DNA from: Loktanella sp.
GTDB taxonomy: Bacteria > Pseudomonadota > Alphaproteobacteria > Rhodobacterales > Rhodobacteraceae
Direction of reading: 5' to 3'
DNA: 15,165 nt
Assembly: GCA_003551805.1 (NCBI GenBank)
Contig: PUNR01000381.1
Location: 1 to 15,165 of the forward strand
Below are positions 1 to 6,827 of this stretch, in pieces; position 1 is the first letter of the stretch, and every line of letters begins with the position of its first letter. The notes under the pieces are model-generated. The model searched no databases and was not told the origin of the DNA. It worked only from the letters and a program-made list of their open reading frames with translations. The translations under genes and the position numbers were made by a program.

Positions 1-1479
1 CACATGGTCACGGGTGGAAAACGGCGCCTCGCCCACCCAGTTCGCACCCTCGCCGCCCATCTGGGTGAACCCGACCGTGTCACGGTCCATCCATTGCACC
101 ATGTAGTGACAGCCAATGCCCGCATAGGCGCGACTGCCGTCGGGCACCTTGGTCGATGAATTATGCGGGCAGCCCGAACAGAAATAAGGCAGACGTGCCG
201 CCAGTTCCGGCGCGTTATCGGCGCGCCGTGCGTCGGCCAAGGCGGCCATGCCTGCGCTGATCCCGTCGGACCCACAGCCTTCCTCGATCAAAATCCCGCC
301 GATCTTTTCGGCAATCCAGATCGGGTCGAGCGCGGCGCGGGTCGGGAAAATCTCTTCCCTGCGCCCTTCGGAATGTTCGTCGCCCTTGTGCCAGCCATAG
401 ACGCGGCGGCCATTACGGTCGTCGAACAAGGCTTCCTTGACCTGCACCTCGATCAGTTTGCGCTTTTCCTCGACCACGATGATCAGGTCCAGCCCTTCGG
501 CCCAGTCGTGGAACGACGCCATATCCAAAGGCCAGACCTGCCCGACCTTATAGGTGGTGATGCCAAGGCGGATCGCCTCTGCCGCGTCGATATTCAGCAG
601 GGCCAACGCATGTTGCAGGTCCAGCCAGTTCTTGCCCGCCGCGACAAAGCCGATCCTGGCCCCTGCCTTGCCCCATTTGCGCTGGTCCATGCGGTTGGCG
701 CGGCTGAACGCCTCGGCGGCAAAGCGTTTGTGGTCGATCATCCGCGCTTCTTGCAATTGCGGGGTATCGACCAGACGGATGTTCAAGCCACCCTCGGGCA
801 GGTCCAGATCAGGCGTGACGAATTCACGGTAAGGGTCGGCCTCGACCACGGATGTCACCTCGATCGTGTCTTTCATGGTCTTAAGACCGACCCAGACCCC
901 CGCATAGCGCGACAAGGCCCAAGCATAGAGGCCATATTCAAGGATTTCCTGCACGCCCGCAGGCGACACGATCGGCATATAGGCATCGACCATCGCCCAG
1001 TCGGATTGATGCAGGGTGGTGGAACTTTCGCCGGTATGGTCATCGCCCATCGCCATGATGACACCGCCATGCGGCGACGTGCCAGCCATATTGGCATGGC
1101 GCATCACATCACCGGACCGGTCCACGCCGGGGCCTTTGCCGTACCACAGGCCGAACACACCGTCATAGCGGCCTTCACCGCGCAATTCGGCCTGCTGGCT
1201 GCCCCATAGGGCGGTGGCGGCCAGATCTTCGTTCAGGCCCAGTTGGAAGGTGACATTGGCATCGTCCAGCACGGATTTGGCGCGCGTCATCTGCATATCG
1301 ACAGCGCCAAGCGGCGATCCGCGATAGCCCGTCACATATCCCGCCGTATTCAGCCCTGCCCGCGCATCACGTGCCTTTTGCATCAGCATCAGCCGGACCA
1401 GCGCCTGCGTGCCATTCAAAAGCACCGGCGACTTATCTAAATCGTAACGATCGTTGAGTGATATTTCGTGACGGCTCAT
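1..1479 (-). CDS. Indolepyruvate ferredoxin oxidoreductase, fused subunits (N-terminal 493 residues; runs off the left edge)
   Basis: This enzyme oxidatively decarboxylates arylpyruvates such as indolepyruvate to aryl-acyl-CoA, using thiamine diphosphate (TPP) and an electron carrier, in cytoplasmic aromatic amino-acid breakdown. The minus-strand reading is open from an ATG at 1477-1479 to the window edge and begins MSRHEISLNDRYDLDKSPVL. It then shows the family's TGYRGSPLG segment, GKGPGVDRSGD, and YFCSGCPHN at residues 432-440, ahead of the TPP-binding half. Fused alpha/gamma enzymes of proteobacteria are usually about 1,150 residues, so more than half lies outside the window. A strong Shine-Dalgarno (GGGAGGGTG, 1484-1492) supports the start. 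A LysR gene is divergent, and a 7-bp dyad lies 34 bp upstream. Family assignment is firm; the exact 2-oxoacid substrate is inferred. Confidence 0.9.
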   Translation of the reverse strand, partial: MSRHEISLNDRYDLDKSPVLLNGTQALVRLMLMQKARDARAGLNTAGYVTGYRGSPLGAVDMQMTRAKSVLDDANVTFQLGLNEDLAATALWGSQQAELRGEGRYDGVFGLWYGKGPGVDRSGDVMRHANMAGTSPHGGVIMAMGDDHTGESSTTLHQSDWAMVDAYMPIVSPAGVQEILEYGLYAWALSRYAGVWVGLKTMKDTIEVTSVVEADPYREFVTPDLDLPEGGLNIRLVDTPQLQEARMIDHKRFAAEAFSRANRMDQRKWGKAGARIGFVAAGKNWLDLQHALALLNIDAAEAIRLGITTYKVGQVWPLDMASFHDWAEGLDLIIVVEEKRKLIEVQVKEALFDDRNGRRVYGWHKGDEHSEGRREEIFPTRAALDPIWIAEKIGGILIEEGCGSDGISAGMAALADARRADNAPELAARLPYFCSGCPHNSSTKVPDGSRAYAGIGCHYMVQWMDRDTVGFTQMGGEGANWVGEAPFSTRDHV

Positions 1480-1512
1480 CTGACACCCTCCCAAGCGCTG
1501 ATACCACCAGCA

Positions 1513-1533
1513 TAGGTCAAAGATGCTGACCTA
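1513..1533. promoter_or_regulatory. Dyad TAGGTCA-N7-TGACCTA, likely operator for the oxidoreductase gene
   Basis: There is a perfect 7-bp inverted repeat, TAGGTCA (1513-1519) and TGACCTA (1527-1533), separated by 7 nt. Inside it T1517 and A1529 form the T-N11-A spacing typical of LysR-type sites. It lies 34 bp upstream of the oxidoreductase start, in the divergent region shared with the LysR gene, so that regulator is the natural candidate. Binding is inferred. Confidence 0.5.
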
Positions 1534-1598
1534 CAAAGACAAAAATTGCCGCATAAAGAGGCACAACCTTTTGCTGCATCGGCATAATATATGGTGTA

Positions 1599-1612
1599 TG
1601 TCAGCGGTAACA
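1599..1612. promoter_or_regulatory. LacI-type operator-like site before the first LysR gene
   Basis: TGTCAGCGGTAACA matches TGTTAnCGnTAACA at 11 of 12 defined positions, the pattern also seen before the two gap genes. It lies 19 bp upstream of the LysR start and just downstream of a -10-like CATAAT (1583-1588), a position suited to repression. A single site with one mismatch is weaker evidence than the gap sites. Confidence 0.35.
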
Positions 1613-1631
1613 AACGCAACGAAAGCGCAAG

Positions 1632-2537
1632 ATGGACTGGGACAAGCTAAGAATCTTTCACGCCGTCGCCGACGCAGGGTCACTGACCCATGCGGGCGAT
1701 ACACTACATCTGTCGCAATCTGCGGTCAGCCGACAAATTCGTGCGCTGGAAGAATCACTCAACACCACACTTTTCCACCGCCATGCGCGTGGTTTGATTC
1801 TGACCGAACAGGGCGAATTGCTGTTCGACGCGACCAAGTCGATGAACAAGCGTCTTGAAACCGCCTCTGCCCGCATCCGCGACAGCGAGGAAGAAGTGTT
1901 TGGCGACCTGCGTGTCACCACAACCACAGGTTTCGGCACGCTCTGGCTGGCGCCACGTCTGCCAAAACTGTTTGAAACCTATCCCGATCTGAAAATCGAC
2001 CTGATGCTGGAAGAACGCGTGCTGGACCTGCCGATGCGCGAAGCCGACGTCGCGATCCGTATGAAAGAACCGTCACAGGCCGATCTGATCCGCAAACGGC
2101 TGATGTCGGTGCGGATGCGCCTGTTTGCGTCACCCGCCTATCTGGAAAAGAACGGCACCCCCGAAGCACTGGCCGATCTGACAGATCACCGGCTGGTCTG
2201 CCAAAGCCTGAATTCGGTGCAGGTTTCCGCCGGGGCGACACTGATCCAGCATTTGCTAAGCGTGGATATCCAGCATCTGTTCACCGTGAACAATTATTTC
2301 GGCGTGCTGCAAGGCGTGCTGAACAATATCGGTATCGGCGTGCTGCCCGATTACGTGATCGAAGATTTCCCCGATCTGGTCCGCGTGCTGCCCGAACTGG
2401 AAAGCGGCGAAGTCCCCGTTTTCCTTGCCTACCCCGAGGAATTGCGCCAGTCCAAACGCATCTCGGCCTTCCGCGATTTTGTGCAGGACGAAATTTTCGC
2501 CCACCGTCGCAAAATCCGCGAAACCACGCAGGGCTGA
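1632..2537 (+). CDS. LysR-family transcriptional regulator, divergent from the oxidoreductase gene
   Basis: This is a 301-residue DNA-binding regulator of usual LysR length. The N-terminal winged helix-turn-helix is clear at about residues 1-60 (MDWDKLRIFHAVADAGSLTH, then LSQSAVSRQIRALEESL, the recognition helix). From about residue 90 to 290 there is a LysR substrate-binding domain, including the GIGVLPDYV segment. The ATG sits 12 nt after a weak purine stretch (GAAAGCG). An alternative frame opens at 1523 but overlaps the operator region and has no family similarity. Divergence from the oxidoreductase gene across 152 bp suggests it controls that gene and itself. The effector cannot be read from sequence. 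Confidence 0.9.
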   Translation: MDWDKLRIFHAVADAGSLTHAGDTLHLSQSAVSRQIRALEESLNTTLFHRHARGLILTEQGELLFDATKSMNKRLETASARIRDSEEEVFGDLRVTTTTGFGTLWLAPRLPKLFETYPDLKIDLMLEERVLDLPMREADVAIRMKEPSQADLIRKRLMSVRMRLFASPAYLEKNGTPEALADLTDHRLVCQSLNSVQVSAGATLIQHLLSVDIQHLFTVNNYFGVLQGVLNNIGIGVLPDYVIEDFPDLVRVLPELESGEVPVFLAYPEELRQSKRISAFRDFVQDEIFAHRRKIRETTQG

Positions 2538-2648
2538 TCCCGCATTTGCCGACTTTCTGGGGTCCGCTACGCCGCCAATTCAACCGCGCGGCACTGAGCT
2601 ATGCGCGCAACACATAACGGCAATGCACAACCATCAGGGGATTTTTCC
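2538..2648. other. Left part of the 309-base gap between LysR and purL; nothing recognised
   Basis: I see no plausible protein gene, strong hairpin or terminator in this stretch right after the LysR stop codon. The remainder of the gap (2649-2846) holds the small-RNA candidate and the purL leader. Confidence 0.5.
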
Positions 2649-2677
2649 TTGATCGCTTAAAAAACGCGCCCTATCTG
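2649..2677 (+). promoter_or_regulatory. Candidate sigma70-type promoter for the small RNA
   Basis: TTGATC (2649-2654) and TATCTG (2672-2677) are separated by 17 bp. The -35 box is close to TTGACA and the -10 box keeps TAT. A start about 7 nt downstream falls at 2684-2685, exactly where the first hairpin of the small-RNA candidate begins. The coincidence of promoter and hairpin is the main support. Confidence 0.5.
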
Positions 2678-2684
2678 TTCACTC

Positions 2685-2763
2685 GAAGGCAATGCTGCGT
2701 AATCGCGCATCACCTTCACCTCCCTGTTGGACTTTGCCGGGCCTTTGTGCCCGGCTTTTTTTT
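2685..2763 (+). ncRNA. Candidate trans-acting small RNA with an exposed CCTCCC segment (about 79 nt)
   Basis: This has the architecture of a bacterial small RNA. A 5' hairpin spans 2685-2717: GAAGG pairs with CCTTC, then a CA/CA internal loop, then ATGC with GCAT, one bulged T, and GCG with CGC around a TAAT loop, 12 base pairs in all. A single-stranded stretch 2718-2735 follows, containing ACCTCCC, which is complementary to Shine-Dalgarno sequences. It ends in a strong Rho-independent terminator. A promoter-like element sits just upstream. Several alphaproteobacterial small RNAs expose CCUCCC-type motifs (for example CcsR in Rhodobacter and the alpha-r14 family), but I cannot assign this one to a family. 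It could instead be a terminated leader of purL. Confidence 0.55.
2736..2763 (+). terminator. Rho-independent terminator before purL
   Basis: GCCGGGC (2736-2742) pairs perfectly with GCCCGGC (2749-2755) around a CTTTGT loop, followed by eight T residues (2756-2763). It ends the small-RNA candidate, or any read-through from the LysR gene, 83 bp before purL. Confidence 0.9.
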
Positions 2764-2846
2764 GCACAAAGCCTTGCAGAATTGCGGCTTTTCCCCGCGC
2801 CCCTGATCGCGTAAAGACAGGCCAAGTTTCCGGGGGACCATCACAG

Positions 2847-5009
2847 ATGTCGCAAGAACCACAGATTACCGATGAACTGATCGCCGCACACGGGCTCAAG
2901 CCTGACGAATATCAGCGCATCCTTGATATCATCGGGCGAACCCCAAGCTTTACTGAACTGGGCATCTTTTCGGCGATGTGGAACGAACATTGTTCGTACA
3001 AATCCTCGAAAAAATGGCTGCGCACGCTGCCCACGACCGGCCCGCAGGTCATCTGCGGCCCCGGCGAAAACGCAGGTGTCGTCGATATCGGCGACGGGCA
3101 GGCTGTGGTCTTCAAGATGGAAAGCCACAATCACCCCAGCTATATCGAACCCTATCAGGGTGCGGCGACAGGCGTTGGCGGCATCCTGCGCGATGTGTTC
3201 ACCATGGGCGCACGGCCCATCGCGGCGATGAATGCGCTGTCTTTTGGCGAACCAGATCACCCCAAAACCCGCCAGCTGGTCAATGGCGTCGTCGCGGGCG
3301 TCGGCGGCTATGGCAATGCGTTCGGCGTGCCGACCGTGGGCGGCGAAGTGCGGTTTCACCCCGCCTATAACGGCAACTGCCTTGTAAATGCCTTTGCTGC
3401 TGGCCTCGCCGATGCGGACAAGATTTTCTATTCCGCCGCCTCTGGCGTTGGGATGCCCGTCGTCTACCTTGGCGCCAAAACGGGCCGTGACGGTGTAGGC
3501 GGCGCGACCATGGCATCCGCCGAATTCGACGACACGATCGAGGAAAAGCGCCCCACCGTACAGGTCGGCGACCCCTTCACCGAAAAACGCCTGATGGAAG
3601 CGACGCTGGAATTGATGGCCACAGGTGCCGTGATTTCCATTCAGGATATGGGGGCCGCTGGCCTGACCTGCTCCGCCGTGGAAATGGGCGACAAGGGGGG
3701 CCTTGGCGTCCGGTTGAACCTTGACGATGTGCCGCAGCGCGAAACCGGCATGACTGCTTATGAAATGATGCTGTCGGAAAGCCAGGAACGCATGCTGATG
3801 GTCCTGCGCCCCGAACTTGAGGCCGAGGCGCGCGCCGTCTTTGTCAAATGGGATCTGGATTTCGCCATCGTCGGCGAAACCATTGCCGAGGATCGTTTCA
3901 TCGTCGTCCACAAAGGCGAAGTGATGGCAGACCTGCCACTGGCCACGCTGTCAGGCTCCGCCCCCGAATATGACCGGCCATGGGTGCCGACACCGGCCCA
4001 GCCCCCCTTGGGCGATATCGTCGGCGTCAACCCGATCGACGGGCTCAAGGCCCTGATCAGCAGCCCCAATTACGCGGGCAAGCAATGGGTCTACGAACAA
4101 TACGACAGCCAAGTGATGGGCGACACCGCCCGCATTCCGGGATTTGGCGCAGGCATCGTGCGGGTGCATGGCACCGATAAATCGTTGGCGTTCACATCCG
4201 ACGTGACCCCGCGCTATGTGATGGCCGATCCGGTGGAAGGCGGCAAACAAGCTGTCGCAGAAGCCTATCGCAACCTGACCGCCGTTGGGGCAAAACCGCT
4301 GGCCACGACCGACAATATGAATTTCGGCAACCCTGAAAAACCCGAAATCATGGGCCAGTTCGTCGGCGCGATCCAAGGCATCGGCGAGGCTGTCAAGGCG
4401 CTCGATATGCCCATCGTGTCGGGCAACGTGTCGCTTTACAACGAAACCGACGGCAAGGGCATTCTGCCCACCCCCACTATCGGCGCTGTCGGCCTCATCA
4501 CGCATCCCGACCAGATTATCGGCGGGCATCTGCGCGACGGGCATCTGTTGCTGCTGGTGGGCGAAACCCGCGGTCATCTGGGTCAATCGGCGCTTCTGGC
4601 CGAAGTTTACCAGCGCGCCGACGGCCCCCCGCCCCCCGTCGATCTGGAGGCTGAAAAACGCAACGGCGATTTCATCCGCGCCAATGCGCAGCTGATCACC
4701 ACCTGCACCGATCTGGGCGATGGCGGTCTGGCGCTTGCCGCGTTTGAACTGGCCGAGGCCGCAGGCACCGGTATCCACCTTGACGCCGGCGACACGCCAA
4801 CGCTTTTTGGCGAAGATCAGGCGCGCTATCTGGTCGGCTGCAATTTCGACAAGGCCGAAGCATTGATGGTTGCCGCAGGTCAGGCAGGCGTGGCACTTAC
4901 CCTGATCGGCAAGGTGGGCGGCGACCAGATCAGCTTTGGCAGCGACAGCGCCCCGCTTGCGGAACTTGCGCAAATCTATCGCACAAGCTTTGAAAATGCG
5001 CTGGCCTGA
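2847..5009 (+). CDS. purL: Phosphoribosylformylglycinamidine synthase subunit PurL
   Basis: PurL carries out the ATP-dependent amidation of FGAR to FGAM, the fourth step of de novo purine synthesis, working with PurS and the glutaminase PurQ. The 720-residue product has the length of the small, multi-subunit PurL. Visible motifs include WNEHCSYKSSKKWL (catalytic His near residue 48), ESHNHPSYIEPYQGAATGVGG (near residues 92-112), SIQDMGAAGLTCSAVEMG, and the second-half ATPase-like segments MPIVSGNVSLYNET and CTDLGDGGLALA. The reading frame stays open upstream to 2727, but that would run through the terminator T-tract. The ATG at 2847 follows GGGGGA (2832-2837) and starts the family-typical MSQEPQITDELIAAHGL. 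purS and purQ are not in the window. Confidence 0.97.
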   Translation: MSQEPQITDELIAAHGLKPDEYQRILDIIGRTPSFTELGIFSAMWNEHCSYKSSKKWLRTLPTTGPQVICGPGENAGVVDIGDGQAVVFKMESHNHPSYIEPYQGAATGVGGILRDVFTMGARPIAAMNALSFGEPDHPKTRQLVNGVVAGVGGYGNAFGVPTVGGEVRFHPAYNGNCLVNAFAAGLADADKIFYSAASGVGMPVVYLGAKTGRDGVGGATMASAEFDDTIEEKRPTVQVGDPFTEKRLMEATLELMATGAVISIQDMGAAGLTCSAVEMGDKGGLGVRLNLDDVPQRETGMTAYEMMLSESQERMLMVLRPELEAEARAVFVKWDLDFAIVGETIAEDRFIVVHKGEVMADLPLATLSGSAPEYDRPWVPTPAQPPLGDIVGVNPIDGLKALISSPNYAGKQWVYEQYDSQVMGDTARIPGFGAGIVRVHGTDKSLAFTSDVTPRYVMADPVEGGKQAVAEAYRNLTAVGAKPLATTDNMNFGNPEKPEIMGQFVGAIQGIGEAVKALDMPIVSGNVSLYNETDGKGILPTPTIGAVGLITHPDQIIGGHLRDGHLLLLVGETRGHLGQSALLAEVYQRADGPPPPVDLEAEKRNGDFIRANAQLITTCTDLGDGGLALAAFELAEAAGTGIHLDAGDTPTLFGEDQARYLVGCNFDKAEALMVAAGQAGVALTLIGKVGGDQISFGSDSAPLAELAQIYRTSFENALA

Positions 5010-5013
5010 TCGT

Positions 5014-5048
5014 TTCTTATTTCCCAAAATACTCCCGCCGGAGGCAGC
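5014..5048 (-). repeat. Dispersed CTCCGGCGGGAG element, copy 1 (minus orientation)
   Basis: This 35-nt sequence lies just after the purL stop. Read on the minus strand it runs GCTGCCTCCGGCGGGAG, then TATTTT, then GGGAAATAAGAA. It matches 10661-10696 except for one missing base. The CTCC-GGCG-GGAG hairpin followed by TATTTT resembles a short terminator, but here it points against purL. Confidence 0.75.
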
Positions 5049-5051
5049 GCC

Positions 5052-5080
5052 TTGTTTGCGGCCCCGATCAGACCTAGCTT
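5052..5080 (+). promoter_or_regulatory. Possible promoter of the bolA-glutaredoxin pair
   Basis: TTGTTT (5052-5057) and TAGCTT (5075-5080) are 17 bp apart, ending 27 bp before the bolA ATG. Both boxes are imperfect, so this is a weak prediction. Confidence 0.3.
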
Positions 5081-5107
5081 AGACACGACACGTCAAAAGG
5101 ACCGCAG

Positions 5108-5344
5108 ATGCCCATCACCGCCCATGAGATCGAAACGCTGTTGCGCGAAAGTTTCCCGCAGGCAAAAATCACTGTGCAAGGTGACGATGGCGCGCATTTC
5201 GCCGCCGAAGTCATCGATGAAAGCTTTCGTGGCCTCAACAGGGTGCAACAACAACGCGCGGTTTATACCGCGCTCAAGGGCCGGATGGACGGCAGCCATG
5301 GCGAATTGCACGCCCTTGCGCTGACCACCAAAGCGCCCGCCTGA
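5108..5344 (+). CDS. bolA: BolA-family protein
   Basis: This 78-residue protein is of usual size for the BolA/IbaG family, small cytoplasmic partners of monothiol glutaredoxins in sharing [2Fe-2S] clusters and iron signalling. The fold is recognisable: an N-terminal helix (ITAHEIETLLRESFP), a strand and loop with DDGAHFAAEVI, the helix RVQQQRAVYTALKGRM, and the signature end GELHALALTTKAP, which carries the conserved His that helps ligate the shared cluster. The ATG follows AAAAGGA. The glutaredoxin gene begins 23 bp downstream with a nearly identical ribosome-binding region, so the two are probably one operon and their products likely bind each other. The role is family knowledge plus context. 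Confidence 0.9.
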   Translation: MPITAHEIETLLRESFPQAKITVQGDDGAHFAAEVIDESFRGLNRVQQQRAVYTALKGRMDGSHGELHALALTTKAPA

Positions 5345-5367
5345 AACCATTGTCAAAGGACCACAGA

Positions 5368-5727
5368 ATGACCGCGAAAGACCAAATTCAAGAAACAATC
5401 ACCGCAAACGATGTCGTATTGTTCATGAAGGGCACCAAATCCATGCCGCAATGCGGGTTTTCGTCCCGTGTGGCCGGGGTGCTGAATTTCATGGGCGTCG
5501 AATTTGCCGATGTGAATGTGCTGGCCGACGAAGAAATCCGTCAGGGCATCAAGGAATTTTCCGACTGGCCCACCATCCCGCAGCTTTACGTCAAAGGCGA
5601 ATTTGTCGGCGGCTGCGACATCATCACCGAAATGACCCTGTCGGGTGAACTTGACACATTGTTCGCTGACAGCGGCGTGACTTTCGACAAAGACGCCGCT
5701 GAAAAGATCCGTCAGGCCAACGCCTGA
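5368..5727 (+). CDS. grxD: Monothiol glutaredoxin, Grx4/GrxD type
   Basis: This 119-residue protein is a CGFS-class glutaredoxin, which carries and transfers [2Fe-2S] clusters rather than reducing disulfides. The hallmark FMKGTKSMPQCGFSSR holds the single active-site Cys in CGFS. WPTIPQLYVKGEFVGGCDI gives the cis-Pro and the glutathione-binding GGCD segment. The usual length is about 110-120. I chose the ATG at 5368, with AAAGGA at 5355-5360; an in-frame TTG at 5350 would overlap that site and add six residues. It follows bolA by 23 bp. Its TGA ends at 5727, directly against the stop codon of the convergent zapA gene, with no space for a separate terminator. Confidence 0.95.
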   Translation: MTAKDQIQETITANDVVLFMKGTKSMPQCGFSSRVAGVLNFMGVEFADVNVLADEEIRQGIKEFSDWPTIPQLYVKGEFVGGCDIITEMTLSGELDTLFADSGVTFDKDAAEKIRQANA

Positions 5728-6120
5728 TTACCCCAGCTTTTCATCGACCTGATCTGCCAGAGCTTCGGCTCTGGCAGCGACTTCGGCCAATGTATCGATA
5801 ACATCGGCCGGGACCACCGGCACCTCGACCCGCTGTGGTTCGGGTGTGGGCTTTGATTTGGCGCGGTCCAGATCGGCGCGCAATTCGATCATCTCGACCT
5901 GCGCCTGATTCAGCTTTTCTTCCAGTCCGGCGGTTTTATCGGCCAGCAACAACCCTGCCATCAACAACATCCGCGCTTCGGGCAAGCGGCCGATCTGCTC
6001 GGCCAGTGTCGATGCTTCGGCGTCCAGCATGGCGGCGGCGGAATGCAGGAAATGCTCCTCGCCTTCCTGACATGCGACCTCGAAGGTGCGGCCACCGATA
6101 AAAATCTCAATCTGTGGCAC
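5728..6120 (-). CDS. zapA: Cell division protein ZapA
   Basis: ZapA binds FtsZ and cross-links protofilaments, helping to tighten the Z-ring at mid-cell. The 130-residue product begins MPQIEIFIGGRTFEVACQEGEEHFL, the beta-strand and helix of the globular ZapA head, and continues ARMLLMAGLLLADKTAGLEEKLNQ into a coiled coil. The C-terminal tail (about residues 85-130) is longer than in E. coli ZapA and includes a Pro/Val-rich linker and a final helix. Its ATG lies inside the 3' end of the upstream coiled-coil gene (14-bp overlap), implying translational coupling. It is tail-to-tail with the glutaredoxin gene without a gap. Confidence 0.88.
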   Translation of the reverse strand: MPQIEIFIGGRTFEVACQEGEEHFLHSAAAMLDAEASTLAEQIGRLPEARMLLMAGLLLADKTAGLEEKLNQAQVEMIELRADLDRAKSKPTPEPQRVEVPVVPADVIDTLAEVAARAEALADQVDEKLG

Positions 6121-6565
6121 GTGCGGCCTCCTCGATCAGGGGTTTGAGTTCGGCAAGGATCGCGTCGATCTCGGCGGTTTCGGCAGCGCGCAGGGCTTGC
6201 AAGGCTTCAACTTCGGCCACAAGGGACGCGTTGACCGCTTCGGTTGTCACGCCCTGACGCAGCTTTGTATTTGCATCGCGCAGCTGGTCGGTCGATGCGC
6301 GCAAGCGGTGCAACTGGTCATCCATCGCCTGCATCTGGGTCTGCTGGCTGGCAAGCCGTTCGGTCAGGCTGTCCATTTGCTGGTCCTGATCGGCTTTATA
6401 AAGCTCGATCTGTTCGATCAGCGTTTTGTTTTTGGCACGTTCTTCCTGCAAGGCATCGAACAGCGATTCCCCTGCCGCGTCGGATTTCGCCTGCGCCTCT
6501 ATGCCATGCCGGATCCGGTCAAGGGCAGTCGTGATCCGGTCCCCTAATTGCCGCACATCATCCAT
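6107..6565 (-). CDS. Coiled-coil protein upstream of ZapA, ZauP-like
   Basis: The product is 152 residues and almost entirely predicted helix: MDDVRQLGDRITTALDRI at the start, then long heptad-like stretches rich in Gln, Glu, Asp, Leu and Ala through to the end. In Caulobacter a coiled-coil protein, ZauP, is encoded next to zapA and the pair focuses the Z-ring; many Alphaproteobacteria keep a similar gene (some annotated DUF4164) before zapA. Position, size and composition fit, though coiled coils are weak evidence of homology. I chose the ATG at 6563-6565 after AAAGGGCGGG. The frame is open to 6700, but those extra residues lack coiled-coil character and reach into the tkt promoter region. 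Confidence 0.75.
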   Translation of the reverse strand: MDDVRQLGDRITTALDRIRHGIEAQAKSDAAGESLFDALQEERAKNKTLIEQIELYKADQDQQMDSLTERLASQQTQMQAMDDQLHRLRASTDQLRDANTKLRQGVTTEAVNASLVAEVEALQALRAAETAEIDAILAELKPLIEEAARATD

Positions 6566-6755
6566 CGCCCGCCCTTTCAGTTTCTTACAGATGCATTGGC
6601 CTGACATGGCCAAGAATTGCAACCCGGCCCGTATCCTGCACCAGCGATTTTTCGCCTTGCGGTGCGAATCGCGGCCCGTTGTTTCAGCGTAAGCGATCAC
6701 AAGGATCGCAGCAAACGGGATGCGCCAAGCAATAAGAACGGTTTAGCTGTCGCGC

Positions 6756-6793
6756 TTGATCTTGGGTGCGACCCTGATATGACGCAGGTCATA
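6756..6793 (+). promoter_or_regulatory. Probable tkt promoter with overlapping dyad
   Basis: TTGATC (6756-6761) and TATGAC (6778-6783) are 16 bp apart. The -10 box is also the left arm of a perfect 6-bp inverted repeat, TATGAC-GCAG-GTCATA (6778-6793), 34 bp before the tkt start. A protein bound there would cover the start of transcription. Another dyad, GCGATC-N5-GATCGC, lies at 6693-6709. Both assignments are inferred. Confidence 0.4.
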
Positions 6794-6827
6794 GAATTCA
6801 TTCACCTTTGCCTGAAGGAAAGCCCAC

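Noticed and set aside
163..1209. Long plus-strand frame of 348 codons
   Set aside because: It is the complement of the oxidoreductase gene. The minus strand gives recognisable family motifs including SGCPHN, while this frame has none.
1523..1858. Plus-strand frame of 111 codons overlapping the LysR start
   Set aside because: It overlaps the LysR helix-turn-helix coding region in another frame, covers the operator-like region, and has no recognisable content.
2727..2846. Upstream extension of purL by 40 codons
   Set aside because: It runs through the terminator hairpin and T-tract, lacks a ribosome site, and is not part of known PurL N termini.
2841..3911. Long minus-strand frame opposite purL
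   Set aside because: Antisense shadow of a high-GC gene, rich in His, Ala and Gly with no family resemblance. The same holds for 3951-5027 and 9425-10468.
6566..6700. Extension of the zauP-like gene to the ATG at 6700
   Set aside because: The added residues are basic and Cys-rich without coiled-coil pattern, while the ATG at 6565 has a good ribosome site.
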